Assembly (NCBI RefSeq): GCF_016801865.2
Contig: NC_068937.1
Span: 133,250,455-133,314,454, forward strand
Length of the DNA: 64,000 nt
Direction of reading: 5' to 3'
DNA from: Culex pipiens pallens
Lineage: Eukaryota; Arthropoda; Insecta; Diptera; Culicidae
Part shown: piece after piece, positions 1 through 11,880 of the stretch
Position numbering within the stretch: position 1 is the stretch's first letter
Layout of the letters: each line of letters starts with the position of its first letter
The notes under the pieces: generated by a model
The model's input: only the letters and a program-made list of their open reading frames with translations
Databases searched by the model: none
What the model was told of the DNA's origin: nothing
Position numbers and translations under genes: made by a program

Positions 1-1219
1 CACCACCAGACAGCGCCGGTTGGAGTGAGCCAGTGATGCTAGAAAATTTTCTCTATAAATGCTACTTTTCGTGAGTTTTCGCTTAAAATTTAATCAATTT
101 TGGCAGCACTAAGCAGAGCGCTGGAAAAAAACTTAGCTGAAAATAGGAAAATGTGCGTGGCCCAGTGCACTCGATTGATTAGAATGCATTTGGGAAATAT
201 ATGTTTTAAATGCTTGTAAAAGGAATAGAATAACTTTTAGTAAAAGTTAAAATAAACAGAAATGTTCACAAAAAGTTGCTGTACTCGTTGGTGTGCATGG
301 TATTAGTAGATTTCAAGGAACACTCCAGATTATCCAGCATCAATCAAACTCGGCTTAAAATGGGTATATTTCCTCTATTTTAAAAATAAATTTTCTAAAG
401 CTTTAGATCACTTCGCTGAAAAAATCTCGTTCCTAGAACAAATCCTGTTATTTTGGCAGCTGTCTATAGTTGAGGTACGTTTTTGGCCAAAAATGACCTC
501 TAGAAAAATCATTTTTCTAATATTTTTGTTGGAATTGCTCGAAAACTGCCCAAATGTTTGAAAATCTCCACTTCAAATATTGTAGCATGTCAATACGATT
601 CCCTCAAACAAGAAACACTGTTGGATGACTTGTTTTACTATATCGTTGTATTTGAGCAGCATTAGTTTCATTTGACCCAATGTCCTCTGAGGGGTGAGAT
701 TGGGTCACTTTCAAACTATTGGCATTTAAATCCACCATATTTTGGGAAAATGTTAGTAAACTATCTTAGAACAAATCTACGTTGAAAGATTTTCGACGTT
801 ATTTGAATTGTTTTTGTTACTAAGAAATTACGAGAGGTTTATCGTTTTTTGACCTATAGTCCTATAGTAGAGCATTGCAGATTTTTTTCTGCATTTTCTA
901 TTATAACTATCAAACTGCATGTGAAATCCTTAATCATATTCAAATGCAAAAACATAAAATGAATGCATTTTTTTGAAAGTACGTAGTTTAATGAAATCTT
1001 TTAATATTGAAAAATATGCATCAGTAGGTATCAAAATCTATGAAAAAAATCCGATTAAGCAGTTGCAAATATTTTGCTAAGTACAAAATCCGGGTTTTTT
1101 TTATTTTGAAGAACTTCAAAATTTAAATAAATATATTAATTAGCTGAAACCATATGAATTACCCTTTCCTGCGTTTATAGTCATATTCAGCATGTTGGAA
1201 CTTCTTCAAAAATGAATTG
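1..1219. other. AT-rich noncoding stretch
   Basis: No gene is seen. The sequence is AT-rich with frequent stops in all frames. The only structure noted is a short inverted repeat, TGACCCAAT at 673-681 against ATTGGGTCA at 699-707, which could be a relic of a terminal inverted repeat. Confidence 0.6.
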
Positions 1220-2010
1220 ATTTTTTTATGAAATACCAATGAACAGGCCCGCTAAAAGATTTGAAAAAAAAGTATTTTAGGGGTTACATACATCTAGAAA
1301 ATCAAAAAGTTTCCTATTACAGAAAATTTATGAAATCAACTTAAAAGATAATTTTCAATCACTCCTGAAAATTTTATGAAGATATTTTATGATTAAAGTA
1401 AGTTACAGACGATTTAAGCTCAAAATTTTGCCATGCGCAAGCGAACTGTCAAACTGTGCGAGCATTTTTCTCTGAACACGTTTATTTACGGGTGCCACGA
1501 TATCTCAAGATGGGATTGATCAAACTGGCTGAAATTTGGGGTGAAGACGTTCAAGATATATCCCGTGTGTATGACGAAGCCCGATTTTGAAATTTTGCAT
1601 TTTTTGAAATACAAAAATCAAAAACTTTCGATTTTTTATATGAAAAACATAAAACTATTTTTATCTTTTTAAAAATAAACTTTTTTGAAAATCGGCCTTC
1701 GTCATGCTCACGGGACTGGTTTAATGAGTCTTCACCAAAATTTTGAGCCGATTTGGTCAAGGCAGTGTTGACACCCGTTTGTTGAAAATGGTCACTAGCT
1801 CTATCTCGGCAATTGTATCAATGTCTTCAAATTTATTTTTTAAATAATTGAAAATGTATATTTTATGTCCTGAAAACAAATTTTAAAAAAAGTTTAAGTT
1901 TTTACTCAAGCCAACCCCTGGCATTTTTGCCGATTTACATGTTTGTAACCTCTTAAGTGTAAATTTTTAGCAAAAATTTCGAAAAATTTGTAATTCGTAA
2001 ATTTTTTGAT
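1220..2010 (+). repeat. Dispersed repeat, copy 1 (partner at 14510-15110)
   Basis: This segment aligns by eye, in the same order and orientation, with 14510-15110. Shared blocks include TGCCACGATATCTC (about 1493), the stretch around GGCTGAAATTT (about 1528), and CCGATTTACATG (about 1930). The copies are clearly diverged with small insertions and deletions, so this is an old interspersed repeat of unknown class. The short frames inside it are not shared between copies. Confidence 0.6.
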
Positions 2011-2187
2011 TAAACCAAAACATTTCAAAAATCCTAAAACGCGGATTTTGGCAATTCTCAATCGGAACTTTTTTATGTACAATAATTCACCACTCTCCCC
2101 AAAAACTCGGATGTTATTGAGTGGCTTGAAATTGCGTAAAAATGCCTTCAAATTTTAGTATTGGTTCCTCTCAAGACGACCGACTTC

Positions 2188-2366
2188 TGATAAGCCTCTC
2201 TTTCCACAAATTACTAGAACAAATGAGATAATCGTCCAAATTCGTGTTTATTTGGGTCCAATCATTCCGGAACGGCTTGATAAAATTAGTGCCGTTCCAT
2301 TATCAGCAAAATAAGGTTTTTATGGTTCTGGTTGCGCCACGTCCGATACGTGGCCCGCCCTTATCA
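2188..2366 (+). promoter_or_regulatory. Cluster of five GATA-factor sites upstream of the 2474 gene
   Basis: Five WGATAR matches lie within 180 bp: TGATAAG 2188-2194, AGATAA 2226-2231, TGATAA 2278-2283, and the reverse form TTATCA at 2300-2305 and 2361-2366. They end about 105 bp before the start codon. GATA factors are known to drive gut and fat-body genes in insects; a role for this cluster is inferred from density and position only. Confidence 0.45.
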
Positions 2367-2385
2367 ATGCGTGGTCACCGTTCCG

Positions 2386-2392
2386 TATTTAA
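2386..2392 (+). promoter_or_regulatory. Possible TATA-like element
   Basis: TATTTAA lies 82 bp before the start codon of the 2474 gene. No good arthropod initiator sits at the ideal distance; the nearest candidates are a TCAAA at about 2405 and a TTCGTTG at about 2421. This is a weak promoter call, made mainly because the downstream frame looks real. Confidence 0.3.
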
Positions 2393-2473
2393 CGCAAATC
2401 CAGATCAAATGTACAGGTTATTCGTTGTTGAAAAGTTTACGTGAACTGTTCTAAAAAGTAATCTCCCCTCAAA

Positions 2474-2785
2474 ATGAAGCACCTGTCGCTCGTCGTTCTG
2501 CTGGCCCTCGTCGGCGCCATCTACTGCGAACTGTCCGTGCAGGCCGTTCCGGAACCGAACGCCCCGTTGGCGCCCCGCCGGGCCCAGCTGATGGACGCGC
2601 TGGCCGCCAAGCTGGACAAGCTGGAGCTGAAGCCGGAGCTGAAGGCCGAAATGCTGCGCGCGCTCAAGTCGATGCAGGAAACGCGCGACATGAGCCTGGA
2701 CCAGGCCAAGGAACGCCGCGAGCAGATCCGCCGCGAGCTGCTGGAACGCGTGGCCAAGGAGACCAAGTCGCTGCGGGGACACTAG
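2474..2785 (+). CDS. Small secreted charged helical protein, unknown function
   Basis: This intronless frame of 103 residues begins with a clear signal peptide: MKHLSLVVLLALVGAIYC, a positive start followed by a hydrophobic core, with likely cleavage near residues 18-26. The mature part begins with a proline-rich stretch (VPEPNAPLAPRR) and then becomes almost entirely Lys, Glu, Arg, Leu and Ala, predicted as one or two amphipathic helices from about residue 36 to 100. No cysteine remains after the signal peptide. Third codon positions are strongly G/C, in sharp contrast to the AT-rich flanks, which is good evidence for a real, well-expressed gene. The start follows CTCAAA, an acceptable insect context, and a poly(A) signal follows closely. 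I do not recognise the family. Abundant gut, salivary or haemolymph proteins of mosquitoes often look like this, but that is analogy only. Confidence 0.8.
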   Translation: MKHLSLVVLLALVGAIYCELSVQAVPEPNAPLAPRRAQLMDALAAKLDKLELKPELKAEMLRALKSMQETRDMSLDQAKERREQIRRELLERVAKETKSLRGH

Positions 2786-2805
2786 GTGGGAGCCAACTTG
2801 CGGAT

Positions 2806-2811
2806 AATAAA
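2806..2811 (+). terminator. Poly(A) signal of the 2474 gene
   Basis: A canonical AATAAA begins 21 bases after the TAG stop, within the run ATAATAAATAAG. This implies a very short 3' untranslated region. Confidence 0.7.
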
Positions 2812-4023
2812 TAAGACCTAATTACTGTGAGTGTGGAATTTCATTTCGGGAACCTTTTGAAGACTCCATTGTGATGGGGGGAAGGTCAGTCCAGGACCGG
2901 TAGTCCCGGATTTTCATCTTCCGATTCGGACTAATTCACGAAACGTGTACCTAATTAGCCCCGGTTGGACGAAGTCGAACGCCCGAACAGAAAAAAATAC
3001 TAGATTTTAATCTCGCATCATTTATCAAATTCTTTTCATTATTTAGTGCCCGGGCTTGAACCCCTTTTTGTGCAGTACCTGAAGCCTACCTGGCAGAACT
3101 GGCTTTCGGGCCACGCACCTTTTCCTTCGAAAGGAAATGCCAGAAATCCGGAACAATCAACCATGCTCCAGGGTGGGATGAAGGGGGTGGGGAAGTGCTC
3201 TGCTCGATTCCAAGAAAGGGAGAACAACTTTGCCGAATTCCAAATGAAATGCACGGTGAAAATGTACTCGTTGGATATTTAGTTGTTCAGTTGTTCAGTT
3301 GTTCAATTGTCAGTTTTAAGATCTTCGACTATTTTATGTTCAGTTGGTTAATTTTCGACTATCTTTATCTTGTAGTTTTGTACTGTGCGTTCCTGTTTGA
3401 AGGTCGCCTTCAGCGTACACCTTCAAATCTCTGTAACATGTAACTTCTGTGCGTGTGTACATTCGAGGAGGAACGATTTATTTGCTTTCACTTTTCGGCT
3501 GTTTCTCCTGCCAGGGCTGCCCCCCCGAAAATGTGTCCAAACCTTTTGCTCTGTTCTTCGCTGGCAAGAAACGAAACGCCCAGAGGCGGCTCCCGGGCAT
3601 TTTCCCGAACGCGAACGAGACGCTTAATATGTAAATAATGATGATAAACGACGCGAGTTTTCACCCTCGTTATGAGTTTTCTCACTATGCTCCAAGGTGG
3701 GTGTAATGTGAGTGTCTGTGTGTGTGTGTGAGAGAGAGAGAGTTTGAATCGAATGTGTTGCATTTCGTCGAGATTGTGGACTAAGGGCAAACTATGATCA
3801 CAGATGAACAGACGAATATAAGTATCCACAATTTAACCGCCAATTTCAATTTTATAAGAAACTCACCACGGTGGTTTTTTATTCACCACTGCTCATGAAC
3901 TCACGTTTGACAGAAGGTTGAAACTGTTGGCACGCACACTATCACTCATTTCTTGCAGTGTGCGCACGTTCACAACCAGATGGCTCTAGTGTGCAATGAC
4001 AGATTAATTTTGAATAATGTTGT
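2812..4023. other. Noncoding, mostly non-repetitive
   Basis: No convincing gene is seen. The overlapping frames between 3039 and 3829 on both strands have random composition and no start context or signal. A short mixed TG/GA microsatellite lies at about 3712-3741. Confidence 0.55.
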
Positions 4024-6755
4024 ACAATTGAGGTTTTGCAGCTTGACTTTGATTCAAATGTAGGTGGCGCAAAAATGAGGTTACTTTCCAAAAATCATAT
4101 TGAGGTTTTGCAGCGCGACTGCGTTTCAAATGTAGATGGCGCCAAAATGAGGTTACTTGCCTAAAATCGTGTGCCTTTCTGCCGATTAAAGAACAAAATC
4201 GATTATTTATCATGATTCCCTGCATCAATCTTAATGAAACTGGTTGCAAAAGACGAGAAAAATTTTTTGCTTTTAAATAATGAAAATCAATTTTAGAGCG
4301 CGCAAAAATTTGTGAACTTTTTCTTTAAAAAACATGTTTTGGAACACGAAAAAATTAGTTTCCCGATAGATATCAATGAAATAAACAGTTATATAGTTGA
4401 TAACAAGTGTGTTAACGTATATTCAACAATTTTTATTGATTTTTGACAGACTTTCTTGCCAAATAGTTCAAATTACTATCTTTTACTAAATTTACAATTT
4501 TCTCATAGTAAAATCAAACAAATATTGGAATGTTATACACCAAATTGTTGTAATTATTTTTTCTCATACGAATCCGGCATAAGTTTTATAAAAATGTTAA
4601 TTATGAAGGAAAAAACACAATTTTTCAAAAAATCATAGGTTTACGCTATTTGTTCATAGGTGGCGAAATGTGTCTTTTAGCTTTCCTGCAAATTCTCTAT
4701 TGCCGTTCAAGAGCAAAACGACATGCGACACCTAGTGTTGAGTAGCAGAACAGAGCGAAGAATGTCGATTAAAATTTCGGCCCTTTGAGGTTATGTATGC
4801 GAATTCTGTTTTGTTAAATTCCAGCGTTCAAAACAACTTTTGAGCAAAAATTCGAGCTGATACTTTGTTAACTTTTGATGCTCTATCATTTTAAACAATA
4901 TTATTTTTTCAAAATATTTTTTTTTCAATTTTTTTTGCGTTAATTTATAGAGGGCAAAACGTTTACACTCGTACTACTTGAATTTTTTCTCAAAAGTTGT
5001 TCTATGACCTGTTTTTTTTAATTTTAAGTTTGCATTCCTATGTAACCGAACAGCGAAAATTTGAATCGTCATTCTTCGATGCTTCGTGCCATCTGTCGGA
5101 ATTTTTGAGCTTTTAATCGCGAATTGAGGTTTTGCAGCGCGACTGTGTTTCAAATGTAGGTGGCGCCAAAATGAGGTTACTTGACTAAAATCGTATGCAT
5201 TTCTGCCGGATTGAAGAACAAAATCGATTATTTCTCATGATTCCCTGCATCAATTTAAATGAAACTGATTGCAAAAGACGAGAAAATTATTTTGCTTTAA
5301 AATAATGAACATCAATTTTTGGACGCACAAAAATTTGTAATTTTTTTCTTTAAAAAACTTGTTTTGGAACAAGAAAAAATGAGTTACTCCGTATATATCA
5401 ATGAAAAAACCAGTTATATAGTTAATAACAGATGTGTTAACGAATATTCAACCATTTTATTGATTTTTGACAGACTTTGTTGCCAAAAAGTTCGAATTAC
5501 TGTCTTTTACTAAATTTACAATTTTCTCATAGAAAAATCAAACGAATATTGGAAAGTTGCACACCAAATTGTTGGAAATAATTTTTTTCATCCGAATCCA
5601 GCATAAGTTTAATAAAAATGTTGATTTTGAAGGTAAAAACACATTTTTTCGAAAAATCATAGGTTTACACTATTTGTTCATAGGTGGCGACAAGTGTATT
5701 TTAGCTTTGCTGCAAATTCTCTATTGAGGTTTTGCAGCTTGACTGTGTTTCAAATTTAGGCTAATGAGGTTACTTTCCAAAAATCGTATTGAGCTTTTGC
5801 AGCGCGACTGTGTTTCAAATGTAGGTGGCGCCAAAATGGGATTACTTGACTAAAATCGTATGCATTTCTGCCGGATTGAAGAACAAAATCGATTATTTCT
5901 CATGATTCCCTGCATCAATCTAAATGAAACTAGTTGCAAAAGACGAGAAATTTGTATTTTTTTTTTCTTTAAAAACATGTTTTGGAACACGAAAAAATTA
6001 GTTTCTCCATAGATATCAATGAAATAACCAGTTATATAGTTGATAACAGATGTGTTTACGTATATTCAACAAATTTTATTGATTTTTGACAGACTTTTTT
6101 GTCAAATAGTCCAAATTACTATCTTTTTTCTAAATTTACAGTTTTCTCATAAAAAAATCAAACAAATATTGGAAAGTTGTACACCAAAATGTTGAAAATA
6201 ACTTTTCTTATCCGATTCCGGCATAAGTTTTATAAAAAATGTTGATTTTGAAGGTAAAAACACATTTTTTCAAAAAAACACATAGATTTACGCTATTTGT
6301 TCATAGGTGGCGACATGTGTCTTTGAGATTTGCTGCAAATTCTCAATTCCTTTCTGCTGGATTGAAAAACAAAATCGCTTATTTCTCATGATTCCCTACA
6401 TCAATCTTAATGAAACTGGATGCAAAAGACGAGAAAAAAAATTTGCTTTAAAATAATGTACATCAATTATTGATCGCGCAAAAAATTGTTAACTTTTTCT
6501 TAAAAAATGTGTCTTTTAGCATTGCTGCAAATCCTCTATAAATTTACAGTTTTCTCATAGAAAAGTTAACAAATATTGAAAAATTGTACACCAAATTGTT
6601 GGAAATAATTTTTCTCATCCGAATCTGGCATAAGTTTTATTAAAATGTTTATAATGAAGAAAAACAGACATTTTCCAAAAAATCATAGGTTAACACTATT
6701 TGTTCATAGGTGGCGACATGTGTCTTTTAGCTTTGCTGCAAATCCTCTATAATTC
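4024..6755 (+). repeat. Complex direct-repeat array (units of about 0.6-1.1 kb)
   Basis: A block containing GAGGTTTTGCAG, then AGGTGGCGCCAAAATG, then a stretch ending TGATTCCCTGCATCAAT recurs at about 4100, 5124 and 5788, with a partial copy from about 6345. Each unit closes with a motif near GTTCATAGGTGGCGA followed by GCAAATTCTCTAT (about 4650, 5680, 6300, 6703). The first unit carries roughly 400 bp extra (4708-5122). Copies have scattered changes and indels. No coding capacity is seen; origin by tandem duplication of one interspersed repeat is inferred. Confidence 0.7.
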
Positions 6756-6759
6756 ACTG

Positions 6760-9600
6760 GTCTGGTTGTCATTTTTGAAATTTGTTAGAAATCTTGCTTC
6801 TTTAAGTTCTCGGCTTCCTTACTAGCTCTGAATTTCTTGTTTTTTTGCTCGAACCCCACATGCCCCCCTCCAAACTCTTGTGCACACCTGGCTGCCCTCG
6901 CTAAGCTTCCTCTAACGAAGCACGCACGATTAAGCCACGTGAGCTATGAGTTTCTTGCTCTTTGGCGCTCGCGATTTTCCACCCAAATTGTATGACCCGA
7001 GGATTTTCCTTCCCATTTTTATTTCCCGCCATGATTTATGGTTCACCGCGGGCGTAATTTCCGCTCGACGATTCGCGTTACTGCCGTGCCGCGGATTGCC
7101 GGAACTTGGCGGAACACCGTTCCGGTGACGCTTTGAGCATCGAAGTTTTGGCCGGAACCATCTGCTTGAATTTTATTCGTTTTATTGTGATTTCAACAGC
7201 GGTTTGTAAACAGTCTACTTTCAGGCGATTCTAATTTGTGCTGCTACTCGCCGCCAGATGGCTTCATTAGCTTGCAGCATTTTAGGCGCTTCCCTCGTAC
7301 AAAGCTACCTTTAGAACTAATTCAAGTCCAATATTTCGCTTGATTTGCTCGGAAAACTGTGTCACATCGCTCATTGACGCCAATGATTTGCGGTTTCCCC
7401 CGATCCAGCCTGAACGACTCATCGATTCCCGGTGAAGCGTTCACGGCGAAGTTTTTCGTTACAGTAATCGAAGTTCTCCGAGCAAGAACACACAAAAAAT
7501 GAAAACAATCCGCGAATCCAGCGGCGTCGAGTTTATCGCCGGGAGATTAATGATGTTTTAATCGCAAAATAATTACGGTTTCATTTTTCACAGAAAAAAA
7601 AACCAGCGCTGACGGTGATATCATAACAATAAATTCCACTTTCAGCAGAAGCAGCAGCAGCAGCAGCTCCGGAAGCGGAATCGAATGTCACGTGGACGTG
7701 GATGGATGAAGTGGATGATGGGTGAGAACTTCCGCAGCAGGAGGGAGAAAATCCAATCATCGCCAAGGACTCGGAACAGAAGCCACGAATGGCGACGACT
7801 GGGACGAGTATAATTTCAAAAGAAAAGATGTGTTTCGATTGTTTCGATGATGATGAGAAATTCTTGGTGTTTTGCTGGAAGATCAAAAGCGCGCTTATTT
7901 CTCCAGCAGGTGCCCACGCGGAAAATGGGAATCGAACACGAAGAATTGTGGTGATGCCATTTGAGGGGAGGCGATTGAATCGATTCGCTCGATTGAGAGT
8001 GGAAATTCGTTGGAAAGCTTACACGAATTCAATTAGTTTTGATTCGATTTTGAAACATTTTTTGAGTTTTTTAACAAAAACTTCGTAATGAAGCAACACT
8101 TTCCAAAGTTCAAGTGACGGGCTTCCTTCACGAAACTGTCACCTCCGAAAAAAACGACCCACCAAGACAAAGTCCTTGCTGGGTCCCCCGACGAGGTGCA
8201 ACATCGTCAGATTCGCCAAGTGTGGTTATAAAGTAGCTTACCGTGCGATGGCAGTGCTTTATTTTCCACGATTTGTACAGCAAAAACGCCTAAAGGTATG
8301 CAATTGCTTCACGTGTAGAACGTTAAGACTGCTGAGACGCCTAAAGTTAGTCAAAAACGCACAAATTTGAACAATCGTTCAAACCTCAACCGTATTCCAA
8401 TGTCTTTCTGCTCTTTCCAGCATAACAAGCTTGCCAGCAAGCACAGATTTCCCGGAGTGTACAGAGAAAGAGAGTCCCCTGGCGCGGCCACGTGGAAGGC
8501 GCGAGCGCGCCTTCGCGCACTTGGAAAGTGCAAATTTATTACAGTGTATAAAACACATTATACGATTATGATGATCGTAATAACGAAATATCTTTTTCAT
8601 GCGACACACGGGAAAATACACAAACGCGGAGAGAGCACAGTACACGTGGAAAGTGAAAAATTGCCCGGGAGGGTTTTTCACTTTTGTTGGCCGCCGACGA
8701 CGACAAAGAAAAACTAACATTTGTCTTGCGATTCGTTTCCGGGCCGCGAGGGGCGTAAGGGCATAAAATTAAATGTGTATTTTCCCTTACAGAAACTGGT
8801 GGCTTGCAATAAAGATTATCTCCTGGAAAATTCATTCATTAACCTTTATTCCCAAGTTCGAATTGGACCTTTCCACAAAACATCACATTAAGATAGATGA
8901 TCTTTGCCAGAGAAATCAACCAAACACTGGAAAAAAGCGCCACTCCAATATCGTCAAAAACAAAACTCCGCCCAACCCCCCTCTAAGTCATGGTTCGTAA
9001 TTATGCTACAAGATAACACAGTTAAAACCCCTCATTTGAATAATTTCATTAGGCAAAGCGAAGCTTGGAAACAGAACAACAACAAAAAAAACGGCACGAG
9101 ATCCTTTCGTTGTGATATCGGCCAATAATCAAATGAGAAAACTTTTACGTTACGGCGACGGTTGTTGTCTTGGCTTTTTGACTCTTTCTTTTATTTTTTC
9201 GATGCCAGATTTGGACTGCAGTCGGACTGCTTGTTGATGTTTGCTCGCCCACTGTAGACGTCTCAGGAAAAGAAATCAAGATTGAAAAAAATCTCTTCAT
9301 TTTGGGGGAAACGGTGGACGAATAACAGCAATGTTGCACTTTTTTTCTATTTATTTTTTAGTAACTACAATGTTGTGCTATTTTGCTCAAATTTTTCATT
9401 ATTTGTTCTTTTATTTTTCGTTTTGTTTTGTATTCTTAAGTGCTCAAAAATGTAATTCTACACAATATATTTGTTAATTAATTTTTTCCATAAACTTAAT
9501 TGAAACTGCTCAGAGCTCATGTTTTATTAAAAAGAATGCAAACAAAAATACAAATGAAACAAAAACTTACTGTTTCGAACGAATGAAAAATTCTTGAAAC
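6760..9600. other. Non-repetitive noncoding DNA of higher GC
   Basis: This 2.8-kb stretch is less AT-rich than its surroundings and matches none of the repeats seen in the window. Frames up to 116 codons occur on both strands over the same bases (8351-8835) but none has a convincing start, codon bias or recognisable domain. It could hold regulatory DNA of a neighbouring gene. Confidence 0.5.
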
Positions 9601-9603
9601 AAA

Positions 9604-10230
9604 TAAGATAAGGCCGTTGCAAATATTTTTTGAAGTTTATGTCCCTCGACTCTGACCAAAAAAACAAAAAGCTAAAAAAAAATTACAAGCCAAGGTTTCA
9701 ACATTTGAATGAAAAAAGTGTTTTAAAATGCATTATACTGCCCATGTTCGCATAAATGTCCCATATGCAAAAACAGCAAGCTGAGGAAAAACGCATTTGA
9801 AGTTTGTCCCATACATAAGGCTACGTGTTAAGTTTTCGCAAAAAAACTGGATTTCCTCCTGATTTCTAGAACAAAGTACTGGATGTTATAGGCTTTTTTG
9901 AAAGAGCACACAATTTTGAACCAAACTGCATAAATAACTCGAAATCGATGAAAATGCATATGGGACATTTATGCGATCAGGGGCAGTATACATCTGTCCA
10001 GTTGTTTTACAATCATTTCTAAGTATTGACAAAAAAATTATTGTTACCGGTGCTGAACATTGTTATTTCATTAAAAATATTTTGAACTTTAAATGAGCCT
10101 AAATAAGCTAAATTTGATTATCAATGCAGAAAAAGGCATTTCAGGTTGTTTTAAGCTGATTAGACTTCTATGTCCGTTAAAATTTCCAGTTTAATGAAAA
10201 CAAAAAAATTACCCCTTATTTTTCAAACCA
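9604..10230 (+). repeat. Interspersed repeat family B, copy 1, split by a MITE
   Basis: The block starting near GTTGCAAATATTTT, with AGTTTATGTCCCTCG and AGTGTTTTAAAATGCATT, is shared with 22513-22935 and 39309-39770. In this copy the block is interrupted exactly after the AAAATGCAT motif by the palindromic element at 9734-9990, and resumes with GTCCAGTTGTTTTACAATCAT. Confidence 0.7.
9734..9990. mobile_element. MITE with 35-bp terminal inverted repeats
   Basis: The left end (9734-9768) starts TATACTGCCC and the right end (9956-9990) is its reverse complement with two mismatches over 35 bases. Both ends carry TA, the usual target duplication of Tc1/mariner-type elements. The element has no coding capacity. 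The uninterrupted copies of the surrounding repeat at 22.5 and 39.3 kb show the empty site. Confidence 0.85.
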
Positions 10231-10336
10231 ATTTTGAAACTTAACTAAACTTTGAAAATTATTAGCAACGACTTATGAAGCCAAAATTATTTAATTGGAA
10301 AGAATTTAAAAACTATCCGCAAATTACAGAGAAAGG

Positions 10337-10530
10337 AATAAACTGCACATGTTCGTATAAATGACCCATAAGCAAAAAAAAATACATAAGGCTACATGTT
10401 GAATTTTCGCGAACAAACTGGATTTCCTCCGGATTTCTAGAACAAATTGGACATTTTCCGTTTCTCTGAAAGAGCACAGGATTTTGAACCAAACTGCATC
10501 ATTTACTCAAAAGTGATGAAAATGCACTTG
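10337..10530 (+). mobile_element. Second, truncated copy of the 9734 MITE
   Basis: The segment from ACTGCACATGTTCG through TGGATTTCCTCCGGATT to CCAAACTGCATCATT matches the interior and left end of the element 600 bp upstream, with many substitutions. The right terminal repeat is missing. Confidence 0.7.
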
Positions 10531-11625
10531 TAATGCACAAAAGTGATGTAAATCACTTTGAAAAACAAAAATGGACAATTTTCCCAAGAATGAGCAACAG
10601 ATTTATTTTGTTTTGGATGAAACGTTATGTGTACTTTTCCTATGATCAAAGAAGTAATTTTGAATCATTGGTTTGTCCACACAAGTTTTCATATAATTTT
10701 GGCAGGCTATTAAAATATTCTAAAATCTTTACCTTTAGATATCTGATATACATATCTGATAGATATGGTGTCTTGGGCAAAGCTGAAGTTATTTCTTAGT
10801 ACTTTCCAGAAAAATATCTACTTTTTACACACAAAAAATAGATTGCCCAAAAAAAACAATTTTTAAAACTCTCATTATTGGTTATGTTTAAGAAGGCAAA
10901 AATGCCATGTTCTATGCTACGGCACAAATTGGTCGAAATTTATTTGGCAGTGCTGCCAATTTGTCAAAAAAATCGTGATTTTCGAAAACGTGGAAATAGT
11001 TGAAAAAAATATGTTGATGTTGAATCACATTTGCAATCGAAAAGTACAACATTAATTTTGATATCGTGCCCCCTTTTCGAGTTGTATCTTCTAAAAATTG
11101 TTTTTTGTTGATAAGAGACTCTTTCTACCTGTGGAAGGCATTACTAAGCTTAATTATATCTGAAAATGAAAATGTCTTATAAATTTGCTTCAAAGACATT
11201 GAAGATTGGACAAATGGTTTCTTGGATAGAGCCTCCGGAAGAAAATTATACAAGAAAAACGAAGTTTTCCCTACTTCACCCTAACATTTGAAAAGGACCA
11301 AAAACTTTTATTTTCAACCGCTTCTTTTGACTTCAAATGAGAAATTTCGAGGACAATGCATTTTTTCAACCTAATTTAGGACCATTGAAATCTTATTCAT
11401 TTTGGTCAATTCAGTGAGTACTCAGTTAGTATTCAGTAAATTATGAGGAAATTCGTAAAAATCTCTATATTGCGTTGGGTTGGGGTTAGGAGTTAAAAAA
11501 CTGCCCATGTTTGAAAAAAAAATTAAAACTCACAAAAATATTTCAGAAATCTGAATTTTGTCTGAAAAGGTACGTTATTTTGAAACCATACACTTTTATA
11601 CTTTTTTTTATTACCTTTTTTATGA
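10531..11625. other. AT-rich noncoding stretch
   Basis: No gene or clear repeat was recognised. An 88-codon frame (10533-10799) has random, AT-driven composition. Confidence 0.5.
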
Positions 11626-11658
11626 ACCGTTCATGATATCTTTTCAATTCAATTCGGT

Positions 11659-11664
11659 TTTATT
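11659..11664 (-). terminator. Poly(A) signal of the Jockey-type element
   Basis: AATAAA on the minus strand (TTTATT on plus) lies about 20 bases before the 3' end of the element, followed by an AT-rich GAATTGAATTG tail. This is where a non-LTR element's own 3' signal is expected. Confidence 0.6.
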
Positions 11665-11880
11665 TGTGAATAATCAAGTTACAATGAGTTCATTTAGGTG
11701 CACAACAGAGTTTTGGTGTTCCTTTCAGCTGTGTTTAAATCGTTATTCAATCGAAAAATTATTACTTATAACTATGGAATAGACAAGAGTAAGAAAAAGT
11801 TTTCAAAAAACTTACAGAAAGTGCAATAGGAAAAGGATAGATAGAGAGAAAGCTTAAAACTAGATCACAGACAAAAATAA

